Positions 7,845 to 16,557 of a stretch of 64,000 nt of DNA are shown piece by piece. The stretch covers positions 1-64,000 of the forward strand of contig PLRV01000036.1 in assembly GCA_003164925.1 (NCBI GenBank), in the 5' to 3' direction. The stretch comes from Caulobacteraceae bacterium. Lineage in GTDB: Bacteria; Pseudomonadota; Alphaproteobacteria; Caulobacterales; Caulobacteraceae. Each line of letters starts with the position of its first letter. Positions within the stretch are counted from its first letter, which is position 1. Position numbers and translations under genes: made by a program. The notes beneath the pieces are model-generated. The model worked only from the letters and a program-made list of their open reading frames with translations. It was not told the origin of the DNA and made no database searches.

Positions 7845-9347
7845 TCAGCTGGCGGTCATGCGGGCCTGGAGAAGATCCAGTTTGCCGCGGCCGTACATCT
7901 GGCGTTTCACGAGCTTGAGCTTGGTAATCTGTCCCTCGGCCTGGGCGTTGGACCACGCTGTGTCGATTGCGGCGTACACCGCCGCACGGTCACGGGCGAG
8001 GCCGCGCGCGAAGGACGCGACTAAGCTGCCGCCCGCCCTTTCCAGCCAGCTGTCCAGGGCTGCCGTCTTCTTTTTCCGGATCATCGCGTGGAAGGCCTCA
8101 ACGATCTCTCGCGCCTCCACCAACGCCGGCGCCGCGGCCTCGATCGCGGCCACCGTCACCGTCTGAGCGCGGGACAGGTCGTCTCGCGCCGTGGTCATCA
8201 AGCGAGCGACGGTACGGGCAGAGGGAGTGCGCTTGAGGCGTTCCAGGTTGGCCTCGTCCGCGCGGCGCCGGCGGATCGCCCACTCGGTGACGACTCTGCG
8301 GCTTCCTCGGAAGCCAAGGCCGCGCAGTTCGCGCCACAGCGCGGCGCTGTTGTGCTTTCCAGCCGTCCACTGAGCATCGAGCCACGGGAGGTGCCGTTCC
8401 AGGGAGCTCTCACGAGGCATGAAAACCTCAGAGCGCTGTCCGCGGAGCACGCGCCGCACAAGGCCGCGGCTATGGCCTGTGCGCCGCACGATCTCCTTGA
8501 TCGGCGCGCCTGCCTTCGACAACTCCATCACCGCGGCGTTGACGTCCTCACGGCGGAGATAGCCTTCGTATTGGAGCTTTTCGGCTGCGGTGAGAAGCGT
8601 CGGATCGATGGTCGCGGCGCCCAGCGCCTCGCGGATCTGGCGCATGCTGCTGCGGGTCGCCGCAAGAAAGGCCTGGCTGGCGTTCTCCATCAGGTGCCAC
8701 CGGTCGGCGACCTGCATGGCGTCGGGAAGCGCCCGCGCCGCCGCCAACGCGTAAGCGCCTCCTCGGTCGCGTGTGACCACCTCGATCTGCGGCTGGGTGG
8801 CGAGCCAGGCCTGGGCTGTGGCAGGCTCCCGGTCCGGCAACAGGCTAATGGTGCGGCGGCGCTCCAGATCGCAGATGAGCGTGCCGTAGCGATGATTTCG
8901 CTTCCACGCCCAGTCGTCGATCCCTATCGCCCGTGGCGGTTCGAAGGCCGGGGTTCCGCGCCGCCGGACCAATCGCAATAGGGTGTCATTGCTCAACGGC
9001 AGCATCAAGCGCCTTGCAAAGCTCGCCGCAGGCCGCCCTCCGAGCGCCAAGCCAAGATGGTGAGCCAGTTCATCCAATCGGGCAGTCCTACGCGACCAGG
9101 GCGCCGCCGACTCAACTCGCTCGGTGAAAATCCGCCGCGGACAGAGCGCCGTGTCGCACCGAAACCGACGAGCGACAAATTGCAGCCGTACAGTCCGGCC
9201 GCTCAATGGAAGATCGGCGAGCATACGGACGTAACGGCTGTGGACCCGTCGCGATGCCGCGCCACAATCGGGGCAGGCCGTCTCAGCCCCACCGGAGCGC
9301 ACCGTAATCACAGCACTGCCGACCTCGACTTGGGTATCGACCAGCAC
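7845..9347 (-). CDS. ISL3-family transposase
   Basis: This 500-residue DDE transposase has the ISL3 architecture. An N-terminal zinc ribbon (ACPDCG near C25/C28, then RFRCDTALCP) is followed by a helix-turn-helix-like DNA-binding region. The catalytic core includes IGIDDWAWKRNHRYGTLICD (first Asp), VVTRDRGGAYALAA (second Asp) and VADRWHLMEN. It closes with SNAQAEGQITKLKLVKRQMYGRG, the conserved ISL3 C-terminal signature holding the catalytic Glu. The start is GTG 9347, since no ATG is available and the conserved LVDTQVEVG follows directly. The frame is uninterrupted and full length, so the enzyme is probably functional. Confidence 0.93.
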   Translation of the reverse strand: MLVDTQVEVGSAVITVRSGGAETACPDCGAASRRVHSRYVRMLADLPLSGRTVRLQFVARRFRCDTALCPRRIFTERVESAAPWSRRTARLDELAHHLGLALGGRPAASFARRLMLPLSNDTLLRLVRRRGTPAFEPPRAIGIDDWAWKRNHRYGTLICDLERRRTISLLPDREPATAQAWLATQPQIEVVTRDRGGAYALAAARALPDAMQVADRWHLMENASQAFLAATRSSMRQIREALGAATIDPTLLTAAEKLQYEGYLRREDVNAAVMELSKAGAPIKEIVRRTGHSRGLVRRVLRGQRSEVFMPRESSLERHLPWLDAQWTAGKHNSAALWRELRGLGFRGSRRVVTEWAIRRRRADEANLERLKRTPSARTVARLMTTARDDLSRAQTVTVAAIEAAAPALVEAREIVEAFHAMIRKKKTAALDSWLERAGGSLVASFARGLARDRAAVYAAIDTAWSNAQAEGQITKLKLVKRQMYGRGKLDLLQARMTAS

Positions 9348-9433
9348 AAAGCCGGCCGGAATGAGTGTGGATGGTCGTAGCGATCGCTACCATGGACTGA
9401 TTCCCTTGCTGTCGAAGGGAGTCGGCGCCGCAA

Positions 9434-9457
9434 CTTCATCAAGATTGAGTCAGAGCC
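9434..9457 (-). repeat. Right terminal inverted repeat of the ISL3 element
   Basis: Reverse-complement partner of the left end. It is immediately followed by the second copy of the 8-bp target duplication at 9458-9465. Confidence 0.85.
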
Positions 9458-9465
9458 GAACAAGG

Positions 9466-9655
9466 ACCCCCTAACGGGGTGATAGGCGCCGAAGAGGGAC
9501 CCCTCATTCCGATGGTTTAGGCACGGCCGCTTGGGTTCAGCCAGGCGGTCAAGATCGGGATGTTGATAGTGGAGACGGTGGTTCGGATCCGCCGGGAGCA
9601 CGCGGCGGGCAAGTCTATCAAGGCGATCTCTCGGGACCTGAGGCTGTCGCGCAAG
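9466..9655 (+). mobile_element. IS21-type element relic: left end and start of istA
   Basis: After the ISL3 element come GGACCCC-type repeated motifs characteristic of the left ends of IS21 relatives. At 9560 an istA-like start follows: MLIVETVVRIRREHAAGKSI, then KAISRDLRLSRK, the N-terminal helix-turn-helix of IS21 transposases. The frame loses IstA similarity at 9655/9656, where DUF1919 coding sequence (opposite strand) begins. The matching piece of the IS21 end probably lies left of the ISL3 insertion (about 7789-7810, starting TGTGCAG), so the ISL3 element would have landed inside an older, truncated IS21 copy. The similarity is clear but the exact ends are inferred. Confidence 0.65.
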
Positions 9656-10248
9656 GACTCTTTGTGGAGGGTGAAGGGGGCGATAGGGGAGCGGAAGTTA
9701 ACGGTCTGGCCAGTGATTTGCCAAAGGGTCAGGCCGTCAGGGACAGTTTCACTGTCGCAGGCGACGGTGCGCGCCCAAGGGTATGGCGCATCAAAGCGGC
9801 CCTCCTTCAAGAAGCCAATCTTCTGGGCAAAGGGCAGCGCGTCGAATTGGGCTAAATGCGCCGCTGTGAATCCGTCGCGGTCGCAGATCTTGATGAGCAA
9901 GTCCTCGTCATTGGCCGGAAGCCTGGCGACGCGGCGCTCCCACTTCGCCCGCGCTTCGTCCTCGCTGGCGTAGTGCATGAACTGAATCTCAATGTCGCCC
10001 AGCAACCCGACCGGATAGGGACGCGGCCCGTGACTTGACCCTGACCGAAAGGTGAGGGGCCGGGCCAGCGTCCGGCGCAAGTCGCTCAATAACGCCAGAT
10101 AGTCGTCTGGGTAGAACCACAGTCCAACGGTCGGGGTGTTATAGGGCAACCCGCGCTCGCGGTAATAGTCTGCGCCCCAGCAGTTATTCGAAATAATAGC
10201 CAGGTCGCCCATGGCCAATATGTTGGTGCGGGCGGCAGTCTTTTGCAA
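9517..10248 (-). CDS. DUF1919-family protein with an IS-derived C-terminal tail
   Basis: The N-terminal 198 residues match the DUF1919 pattern of exopolysaccharide loci: AIISNNCWGADYYRERGLPY, then NTPTVGLWFYPDDYLALLSD, and later IQFMHYASEDEARAKWERR. DUF1919 proteins are putative glycan-modifying enzymes without a settled reaction. From about residue 199 (LRDSLRSREIALIDLP onward) the frame reads the antisense of the IS21 istA fragment, so the native C terminus has been replaced. The annotated start is TTG 10248; ATG 10212 (MGDLAIISNN) is an alternative. The gene lies just downstream, on the same strand, of the large glycosyltransferase gene. Activity may survive because most of the domain is present. 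Confidence 0.65.
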   Translation of the reverse strand: MQKTAARTNILAMGDLAIISNNCWGADYYRERGLPYNTPTVGLWFYPDDYLALLSDLRRTLARPLTFRSGSSHGPRPYPVGLLGDIEIQFMHYASEDEARAKWERRVARLPANDEDLLIKICDRDGFTAAHLAQFDALPFAQKIGFLKEGRFDAPYPWARTVACDSETVPDGLTLWQITGQTVNFRSPIAPFTLHKESLRDSLRSREIALIDLPAACSRRIRTTVSTINIPILTAWLNPSGRA

Positions 10249-10419
10249 GACATATTATTTAATCTGCTGATGGCCTCAAAGCACCACGTCCGCGACCCAG
10301 GCCATCGCCAGGCCTGCCCCTTTGTACGTTCCTTGCCTATCACCTTGCGGACCAAGCCCGCTAACGCCATCCTCGACAAACTCAGCAGCTTGCCTGCACC
10401 TTCCGTCTGAGTCAGTGCA

Positions 10420-13400
10420 CTAGCGCGTTTGAAGCGCTGCGGCCCCTTTTCCCGCCACGCGGCGGAGATGGTCGAGGATCAAGCGGGGGGGATAGCCGCG
10501 TCTGGAGACTTCACTGATCCACCCGGACAGGTCCGTGTTCAGGGGATTGTCCCGCAAAAGCTGCACTTTCACGAAAGGCACGCCCAGATCGAGGAGGTTT
10601 CGCCAGGGGTGCAAGGTGGGGTTGCCGACGCGCGCCTTCAGTTGCCCGCAGCCAACCACGGCCCCCACTTCGAACCCTTGAGACTTGAACATGCGCGCTA
10701 TGGGTACTTCGTAGTTCTCGATGATGGCAGTCTTGTCGTTAAGCGGGAGCACGCCCCCCCAGAATGATCTGAAGGTCTCCGAACGCAGCGCCGCCTGGCG
10801 GAAGCAGACAAACCAACTTTGAAAATGCCGCTCGATTTCAAGGCTTTCGGCCACGCCCCAGACGTCCCATGGAACCGCCTGCATCCGTCCAAACAGGGTG
10901 CCCAGGTCGCCGACCGGTCCATAGACGCTGTCATTAGCGATGATCACCTCATCGCAGTTGAGCAGTTGCGGAAAGAGCTCCAGAGCCAACGCCCAGCCAG
11001 AGAAATCCCGGCCCAAGTTCTGTCGGCACACGGTGCCCGCCAGGATAGGCTCGACTTCGGCTACGGCGGCAGCATCCAATTCGGAAGAGGAAATCAGGAT
11101 CGGGTCCACACCGGAGCGCTTCAGCGCTGACAAATAGTGGACCACATAGGGATCGATGCGGTCGTCCGGGTCGAAATGGACGAACAGGCACGCGCGGCGA
11201 CCAATCCAGTCGGCCGCCACGGGCTTCAACACCCGATAGCCCAATCCACAATCGGAAATAAGGCGGAAACCCTGACCGTATGGCGGTTGATCCCGGACGC
11301 TGGATTGACGACTTTGAAAATCTTCGACCAGGCGCTGGGCGGCATTGACGAAGTCTTGGATCGGCTCGATGCGGGCCGACCCGCCCGCCTCGAACGCCGC
11401 CAAGCCCCTCCCGTCGCTCGGCCAAGGGCCAAGGGCCGCCGATCCCGCCGCAGGCGCGGTGACCGGTGTGGCGCACTCGCCCAGCGCCTTGGCGAGCCAA
11501 AGCGCTATATTCTGATCGGTCGTAACGAATACATCGTCCTTGCTGCAGAGCGCCGGCATGGCGGCGCCGTCCAGAACCTGGAGGCGACATTGCGCCTTCC
11601 TGGGCAGGCTGAAGCGGCTCTGCAGAAGCATGCGGAACTGCAGCTCCGATGGCCCCGGAGACACATCCGTCGCGATAACCCGTACTGGAGCCCCCGCCGC
11701 CGCCAGGGCGCCGATAAGGGCGAAGTCAGCGGCCATGCTGTCGGACAGGGGTTCGCCGGAGACACGGCCGATGAAAACACTGATCGCTGGCGGCCCCTGC
11801 TCCCACCGCAGATCCAGCCGTTCGGGCTTTTTGAGGCGTCCCCGTGATGCTGCCCGCGTATGCTTGGCCGAGGACTCGCCCCGCCGCATAGCTTGAACGG
11901 ACATTCCCGCTTTTACCAAGGCGCGATTAGTCGCGTTTCGAAAGCCATGCCGGTGCCAAGCGCTAACGAATTTGGCGCGTAACGACTGATCACTAGCCAT
12001 GCGGATCGCGCGAAATAAGCGAAGACCGATTGTATTTTCGCGCGCCCAACGCTTTTCGTCGACCTCTCTCGAGCGCTGCAAGAACGCCGCGTATGCGGCC
12101 GCCATGCCTAGTCCACTCGGATCATGTCGCAGATAAGCGCGTGCGCTGCGTGCATGATCTTCCCACTTATTGCCCGTGCGCAACATCGAGTCGGCACTTA
12201 CGCGGTACCAGAACAAAGGCCTAGGCACGACCTCAAGTAACGCCCCCGTGAGGACCGCTTCAGCAAACAGCTCCCAGTCCTCGTGCCCCACGCCGTAATC
12301 AGTCGTATGGCCGCCGTGCCGCAGAAACTCGTCGCGCTTCCAAAGCGCATTGGCGTCCCCAAAAACGTTATGGTAGATGCCCGCGCCCGAAGCGCCGCCA
12401 AGCGGTAGCCAAAGGCGCGATGGCGTCGCCTCCGGCTCGTCCGTGAACGGCGCCGCCATACAAGTCAGGATATCCGCGCCGCTGCGCAAGGCGGCCGACA
12501 CAAACGTCTCGACCTCGTCCGGCATGGCGATGTTATCATCGTCCATGAACATCAAGTACTGCCCTCGCGCCGCTTCAGCCGCTCGGTTACGAGCCGCGCC
12601 AAGGTAGCTGTTGGTCTGACGAATGATTTGCCAGTTACGAGCCCGGAATTCCGGCTCCAAATTGTCCAAGAATTGCCGCGCAATCGCTGACGGACTCCCG
12701 TCGTCCACCAGCACGACTTCTATGTTGGAATAGGACTGCGTCCGGATCGAAGCTAGCGCTTGCGCCAGATATTGCGGCCGATTGTAATGGACAAGGCAAA
12801 TGCTGACGAGCGGCTTCCCCTCTATATCACCCCGGGAGACATCGGCCGGCAATACAGGCGCGCGGCGTGTTTGCGTCACCTCCTGAAGCCAGCCTTTCCA
12901 CTGCTCCCTGACGCCATCCCGCGGTTGCGCCATGCGCACCGATGGGGAGCCATACGTCATGGCGTTCTGAAGGCAATTCGACAGGGCTTGCGGCGTTGGC
13001 GCGAAGAGACACGCATCGGCGTCATCTGGATGCACGAGCTCGGCGATGCCGCCGACCCGACTGGCGACGAAATGCACGCCATGGTGCAGGCATTCCAAAA
13101 CCGTGTAAGGGGAGTTTTCGGATAGGGACGCAATTACCGCAAGCACGCCGGGCTGCAGCAGCTCACTCAAGGCCTGGTCCTTGTTCTTGTCGGTCACGAC
13201 GTCGACGCGAACACCCCAGTCCCGTGTCCGCTCAGCGATATAGGTCAGCGAATTAAAGCCTGCGGAAACGACGCCGGCCTTTCCGAGAAACCGTATGGAT
13301 TGCAACTTGCTCCGCTCGCCGGCCTCCATCCGGCCGACGGCATCGCAAAACAGCTTCAACCCTTTGCGCACCTCCAGACGCCCAAAGAACACGATGGTTG

Positions 13401-14598
13401 TGGCCGGCTGCGCTTGCATCAGGAAGCTGTCCGAAGAAGGCTCCAACACGTTGGGCATGAGATTTTGAATGATCCGCAACTGGTCCGGCACCACCCATTT
13501 GCGACCTCGCATCCAGTCAATCAGGTAACGGCTGGGGCTGATCACCCAGTCTGCACGACGTACGCTTTCCCGTTCCATGAAGTCGCGCTCAACTGCGTCA
13601 AGGGAGTCAGGAAGCGCCCTGTTGCCCTCAGTCGCCCAAGACTCAGGGCTGTGCGTGTTGATGGCGACAACCAGATCGTTAAACGCCAGTCCCTGCCCCT
13701 TCGCCGTCAGGACGTAGTAGGCGAGCCCCATCCATTCCGGAAAAATCGCTAGATCGAATGACTTTTCGTTACGCTCGAGCCACCGATAGACGCGCCAGGG
13801 CAATTGGCGGGCGCGAGAGGCTCCAAGGGCCGGGAACATTTCAAGTTGAGTCTCGTCAAGCGCCAAAAACTTGACGCCAAGGCCGGCGTAATGCTCCCGC
13901 CAGTACGAAACCGGTTCGCTCTCCGTATACATGCCAAGTGCATAGGCGATGGTTACGTCGACGCCCCACTCCGCCAGCTGTTGGGCCAAAGCGGCGAACG
14001 CGGTGCCAATCCCGCCATTGCAGATAGGACCGTGGATGTCTGGAGTGACAATCACCACACGCAGGCCGGGGAACAGATTTTGTCGCACCCAGCCCAGTTC
14101 GCGCGCCCTCGGAATAGGCGCCTTCGCACCCAATGCGCCAACGCTCGCCGATTCTGATGTTTTGGGCGGGGCCGGCGCGGTTGGCGCGCCGCATCGCGCG
14201 TCCGTCAGAGGCGATTGCCGCGGTCGCCTCAGGGCGCTCAACCACCAGTTCAGCGCACGCAGCGGCCTCCTTACGCGCCAGAAACGTAATGCCGTGAGCA
14301 TTCGCATTTCGTTGCGGGCTCCTTCATATCCTTCCTGCAGCCGCGCCCGCTCGGCGGTTTCTGCATCGCCGCTGGAGCGGCAAAGAATCACGACCGGACG
14401 CTCGATTGACACGAACAAGTCTTGACCGGGAATCGATGGCCGCGACCGTTTCATGGAATATGGACAGCAGTCGGAAGGAGCTACGTTCACCCAAAGGATC
14501 GCGATAGGACAAGCGTAGGCCGCTGTGAGGCGCGCCAGCACACAGCTTCGAAGTGACATACAATCAGGCCCCCGATGAGGTAGGCACGCGTGCGCCAA
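10420..14598 (-). CDS. Giant multidomain glycosyltransferase: GT4 - GT2 - RgpF-like
   Basis: This frame of up to 1392 residues joins at least three glycan-synthesis modules. Residues about 175-560 are a GT4 (GT-B) enzyme: VVIVTPDIHGPICNGGIGTA, VFFGRLEVRKGLKLF, and ENSPYTVLECLHHGVHFVAS as the retaining-GT E-x7-E region. Residues about 595-830 are a GT2 enzyme: VSICLVHYNRPQYLAQAL, VLVDDGSP, LGAARNRA, FMDDDN, GHEDWELF. Residues about 935-1100 are unassigned, and 1135-1390 resemble rhamnan synthesis protein F (CLFVHFDPDDRIDPYVVHYL, NLGRDFSGWA, ANDSVYGPV). The true start is uncertain: ATG at residue 14, 49 or 98 is possible, and LTALRFWRVRRPLRALNWW resembles the usual linker before such GTs. It probably builds several linkages of one exported polymer. 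Confidence 0.8.
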   Translation of the reverse strand: MAHACLPHRGPDCMSLRSCVLARLTAAYACPIAILWVNVAPSDCCPYSMKRSRPSIPGQDLFVSIERPVVILCRSSGDAETAERARLQEGYEGARNEMRMLTALRFWRVRRPLRALNWWLSALRRPRQSPLTDARCGAPTAPAPPKTSESASVGALGAKAPIPRARELGWVRQNLFPGLRVVIVTPDIHGPICNGGIGTAFAALAQQLAEWGVDVTIAYALGMYTESEPVSYWREHYAGLGVKFLALDETQLEMFPALGASRARQLPWRVYRWLERNEKSFDLAIFPEWMGLAYYVLTAKGQGLAFNDLVVAINTHSPESWATEGNRALPDSLDAVERDFMERESVRRADWVISPSRYLIDWMRGRKWVVPDQLRIIQNLMPNVLEPSSDSFLMQAQPATTIVFFGRLEVRKGLKLFCDAVGRMEAGERSKLQSIRFLGKAGVVSAGFNSLTYIAERTRDWGVRVDVVTDKNKDQALSELLQPGVLAVIASLSENSPYTVLECLHHGVHFVASRVGGIAELVHPDDADACLFAPTPQALSNCLQNAMTYGSPSVRMAQPRDGVREQWKGWLQEVTQTRRAPVLPADVSRGDIEGKPLVSICLVHYNRPQYLAQALASIRTQSYSNIEVVLVDDGSPSAIARQFLDNLEPEFRARNWQIIRQTNSYLGAARNRAAEAARGQYLMFMDDDNIAMPDEVETFVSAALRSGADILTCMAAPFTDEPEATPSRLWLPLGGASGAGIYHNVFGDANALWKRDEFLRHGGHTTDYGVGHEDWELFAEAVLTGALLEVVPRPLFWYRVSADSMLRTGNKWEDHARSARAYLRHDPSGLGMAAAYAAFLQRSREVDEKRWARENTIGLRLFRAIRMASDQSLRAKFVSAWHRHGFRNATNRALVKAGMSVQAMRRGESSAKHTRAASRGRLKKPERLDLRWEQGPPAISVFIGRVSGEPLSDSMAADFALIGALAAAGAPVRVIATDVSPGPSELQFRMLLQSRFSLPRKAQCRLQVLDGAAMPALCSKDDVFVTTDQNIALWLAKALGECATPVTAPAAGSAALGPWPSDGRGLAAFEAGGSARIEPIQDFVNAAQRLVEDFQSRQSSVRDQPPYGQGFRLISDCGLGYRVLKPVAADWIGRRACLFVHFDPDDRIDPYVVHYLSALKRSGVDPILISSSELDAAAVAEVEPILAGTVCRQNLGRDFSGWALALELFPQLLNCDEVIIANDSVYGPVGDLGTLFGRMQAVPWDVWGVAESLEIERHFQSWFVCFRQAALRSETFRSFWGGVLPLNDKTAIIENYEVPIARMFKSQGFEVGAVVGCGQLKARVGNPTLHPWRNLLDLGVPFVKVQLLRDNPLNTDLSGWISEVSRRGYPPRLILDHLRRVAGKGAAALQTR

Positions 14599-14841
14599 TA
14601 AATTGACTCACTAGATTCAACTGATTTTGGCAAGCGAATCTTGGTCGACAATCGCCGTCGTTTTTTGGTCGCGTCGCAGGGTGTGGTGTAGTTGGCCGGC
14701 AGTAGCGGACGCTCGCGAAGCGCGGGCCCGAGGGTTGCATAACGCGCTCGCCCCGCGCCAACGCCAAGCCGCCATGCGGCCTTGTGAAAGCCATGACCCT
14801 CTGCTAGGTCACGCAGCCGCAGCCGCCCTGAAAGTGAGTTG

Positions 14842-15657
14842 ATGCGCCTATCGGGCCGAACAAGCTACTTTTCTGAATTCGCGGAAACTCGGCGCGATTT
14901 TGTCGAGGCCTTCAGAAGGTTTCCACTCGCCTTAAGCCTTGCCTGGCAGGACATTCTTAGTCGGTATAGAGGCTCTGTGCTTGGTCCGTGGTGGATTACC
15001 ATGATGACCATGACCTTGGTTCTTGGCCTCGGCATCAACTACGCGGCGCTGTTTCATCAGAAGATCAGGGACTTGCTGCCGTTCGTGGCTGTGGGCCTGG
15101 TGGTGTGGGGTTTCCTCAGCGCCGCCATTTCCGAGGGCGGCGACGCCTTCGTCATGGGCGGCGCCATGATCAAACAATCGGCCCTGCCGCTGCCGATGTT
15201 CATCCTGCGCACCTTGGCCAGAAACGCGATCAACCTGGCCCATCAGGTGGTGATCATCGTGGCGGTGTTGCTCTGGTTCAAGATATTCCCCGGACCGCAG
15301 GTGCTGTGGGCTTTCGTCGGTCTGGCGCTGATGTTCGTCAATCTGAGCTGGATTGGGCTGCTGCTGGCGATGCTGGCCACCCGCTTCCGCGACATGCCGC
15401 AGATCGTGGCCGCGATTCTGCAGCTTGTATTCTTTCTGTCGCCGATTTTCTGGACCCCGACGGCGGCGATGAAGAACAGTCTTTTCGTGGCCGCCAATCC
15501 TTTCTATTTCTCGATTCAAAGCGTGCGCGAGCCCCTGCTGCACGGGGACATGCCTTGGCAGACCCTGACCTTCCTCGTCCCGATCGCCATTGTGGGCTGG
15601 ATCGTCACGGTGCTGGTCTACAACCAGACCCGTCGCCGGGTCGTCCACTACCTGTGA
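14842..15657 (+). CDS. wzm: Polysaccharide ABC exporter permease (Wzm/TagG type)
   Basis: A membrane protein of about 271 residues of the ABC-2 polysaccharide exporter class. It has the cytoplasmic start DILSRYRGSVLGPWWITMM, which is highly typical of Wzm/KpsM/RfbD permeases. About six hydrophobic segments follow, with PIFWTPTAA and NPFYFSIQSVREPLL near the end. With the adjacent ATPase it would flip a completed lipid-linked glycan across the inner membrane. ATG 14842 is preferred over the overlapping TTG 14839; AAAGTGAG lies upstream. The ATPase gene begins 9 nt after the stop, forming an operon. The 240-bp gap upstream separates it from the divergent giant glycosyltransferase and shows no clear gene. 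Confidence 0.9.
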   Translation: MRLSGRTSYFSEFAETRRDFVEAFRRFPLALSLAWQDILSRYRGSVLGPWWITMMTMTLVLGLGINYAALFHQKIRDLLPFVAVGLVVWGFLSAAISEGGDAFVMGGAMIKQSALPLPMFILRTLARNAINLAHQVVIIVAVLLWFKIFPGPQVLWAFVGLALMFVNLSWIGLLLAMLATRFRDMPQIVAAILQLVFFLSPIFWTPTAAMKNSLFVAANPFYFSIQSVREPLLHGDMPWQTLTFLVPIAIVGWIVTVLVYNQTRRRVVHYL

Positions 15658-15666
15658 GCTGACATC

Positions 15667-16431
15667 TTGGCCGACATCACCGTCAGCGACCTTTCGCTGC
15701 ACTTCCCCCTGATCGGGACCGACACCCAGTCGCTCAAGCGCTACCTTAAGCAGGTCGCCATCGGCGGCAGCCTGGCGCGCAAGAACCACTCCAACCAGAA
15801 TACCTTGACGGCGCTGCGTCATGTCAGCCTGTCGTTGCAGGCCGGCGATCGTCTTGGCCTGATCGGCTCCAACGGCTCGGGCAAGACCACGCTGCTGCGA
15901 TGCCTGTGCGGGGCCTATGCCCCGGACGAGGGTTATGTGGAGGTCAATGGCCGCATCGCCTCCCTGCTCGACCTCAGCATGGGCATCGATCCATCCGCCA
16001 CGGGACTGGAGAATATTCGCTTGCGAGGGCTGGTGGCGGGACTATCGCCCCGGGAAATCCGCGCCAAGATCGATGAGATCGCCGATTTCAGTGGCTTGGG
16101 CCCATTCCTGGCCATGCCGATGAAGACCTACTCCTCGGGCATGCAGGCGCGGTTGGCGTTCGCCACGGCGACCTCGGTGGAGGCCGAAATTCTGCTGATG
16201 GACGAATGGCTGGCTGTGGGCGACGCCGATTTCCGCCAGCAGGCCCAATTGCGTCTGACGTCTCTTGTGGAGCAGGCCCATATTCTGGTGATCGCCTCGC
16301 ACGATCCCAACATGATCCGCTCGCTATGCAACAAGGTCATGCGTATGGACCATGGCCGCGCCTCCGAAGTGGTGGACATCGACGGCATGGAGGCGCTGAT
16401 GGCGCGCCCGGCGCCCGGTTCGACCCTTTGA
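15667..16431 (+). CDS. wzt: Polysaccharide ABC exporter ATP-binding protein (Wzt type)
   Basis: This 254-residue ATPase is the partner of the permease just upstream. It has Walker A GSNGSGKTTLLR, the ABC signature YSSGMQARLAFA, Walker B ILLMDEWLAVGDADF and the H-loop VIASHDPNMI. It lacks the C-terminal carbohydrate-binding extension found in long Wzt proteins. By family analogy, export therefore probably does not depend on a modified non-reducing end. The start is TTG 15667, since the protein otherwise opens correctly with ADITVSDLSLHFPL and no ATG is available. The first 50 residues contain the lengthened A-loop region typical of TagH/Wzt. Confidence 0.92.
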   Translation: MADITVSDLSLHFPLIGTDTQSLKRYLKQVAIGGSLARKNHSNQNTLTALRHVSLSLQAGDRLGLIGSNGSGKTTLLRCLCGAYAPDEGYVEVNGRIASLLDLSMGIDPSATGLENIRLRGLVAGLSPREIRAKIDEIADFSGLGPFLAMPMKTYSSGMQARLAFATATSVEAEILLMDEWLAVGDADFRQQAQLRLTSLVEQAHILVIASHDPNMIRSLCNKVMRMDHGRASEVVDIDGMEALMARPAPGSTL

Positions 16432-16557
16432 GCGGCAAAGTCGCAGCAAACGCTAGGGTTGTGGCGCGGTCAAAAAGAGGTTCACCGCAAGCAGAACACC
16501 GTCTATCAGGGCGGTGAGGGGCGCAACGGATGCTCCCGGCGACGCGGGGTTTGATCG

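Larger units (their letters stand above)
7811..9457 (-). mobile_element. ISL3-family insertion sequence, apparently intact
   Basis: A complete insertion sequence of about 1.65 kb. It has terminal inverted repeats matching at 21 of 24 positions (left 7810-7833, right 9434-9457, both starting GGCTCTGAC). A perfect 8-bp direct repeat GAACAAGG flanks it at 7803-7810 and 9458-9465, the target duplication size expected for ISL3. The exact left boundary is ambiguous by one base because the duplication and the inverted repeat share a G. One full-length transposase gene fills the element. The uninterrupted frame and intact ends suggest a recent, possibly still mobile copy. Confidence 0.9.
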
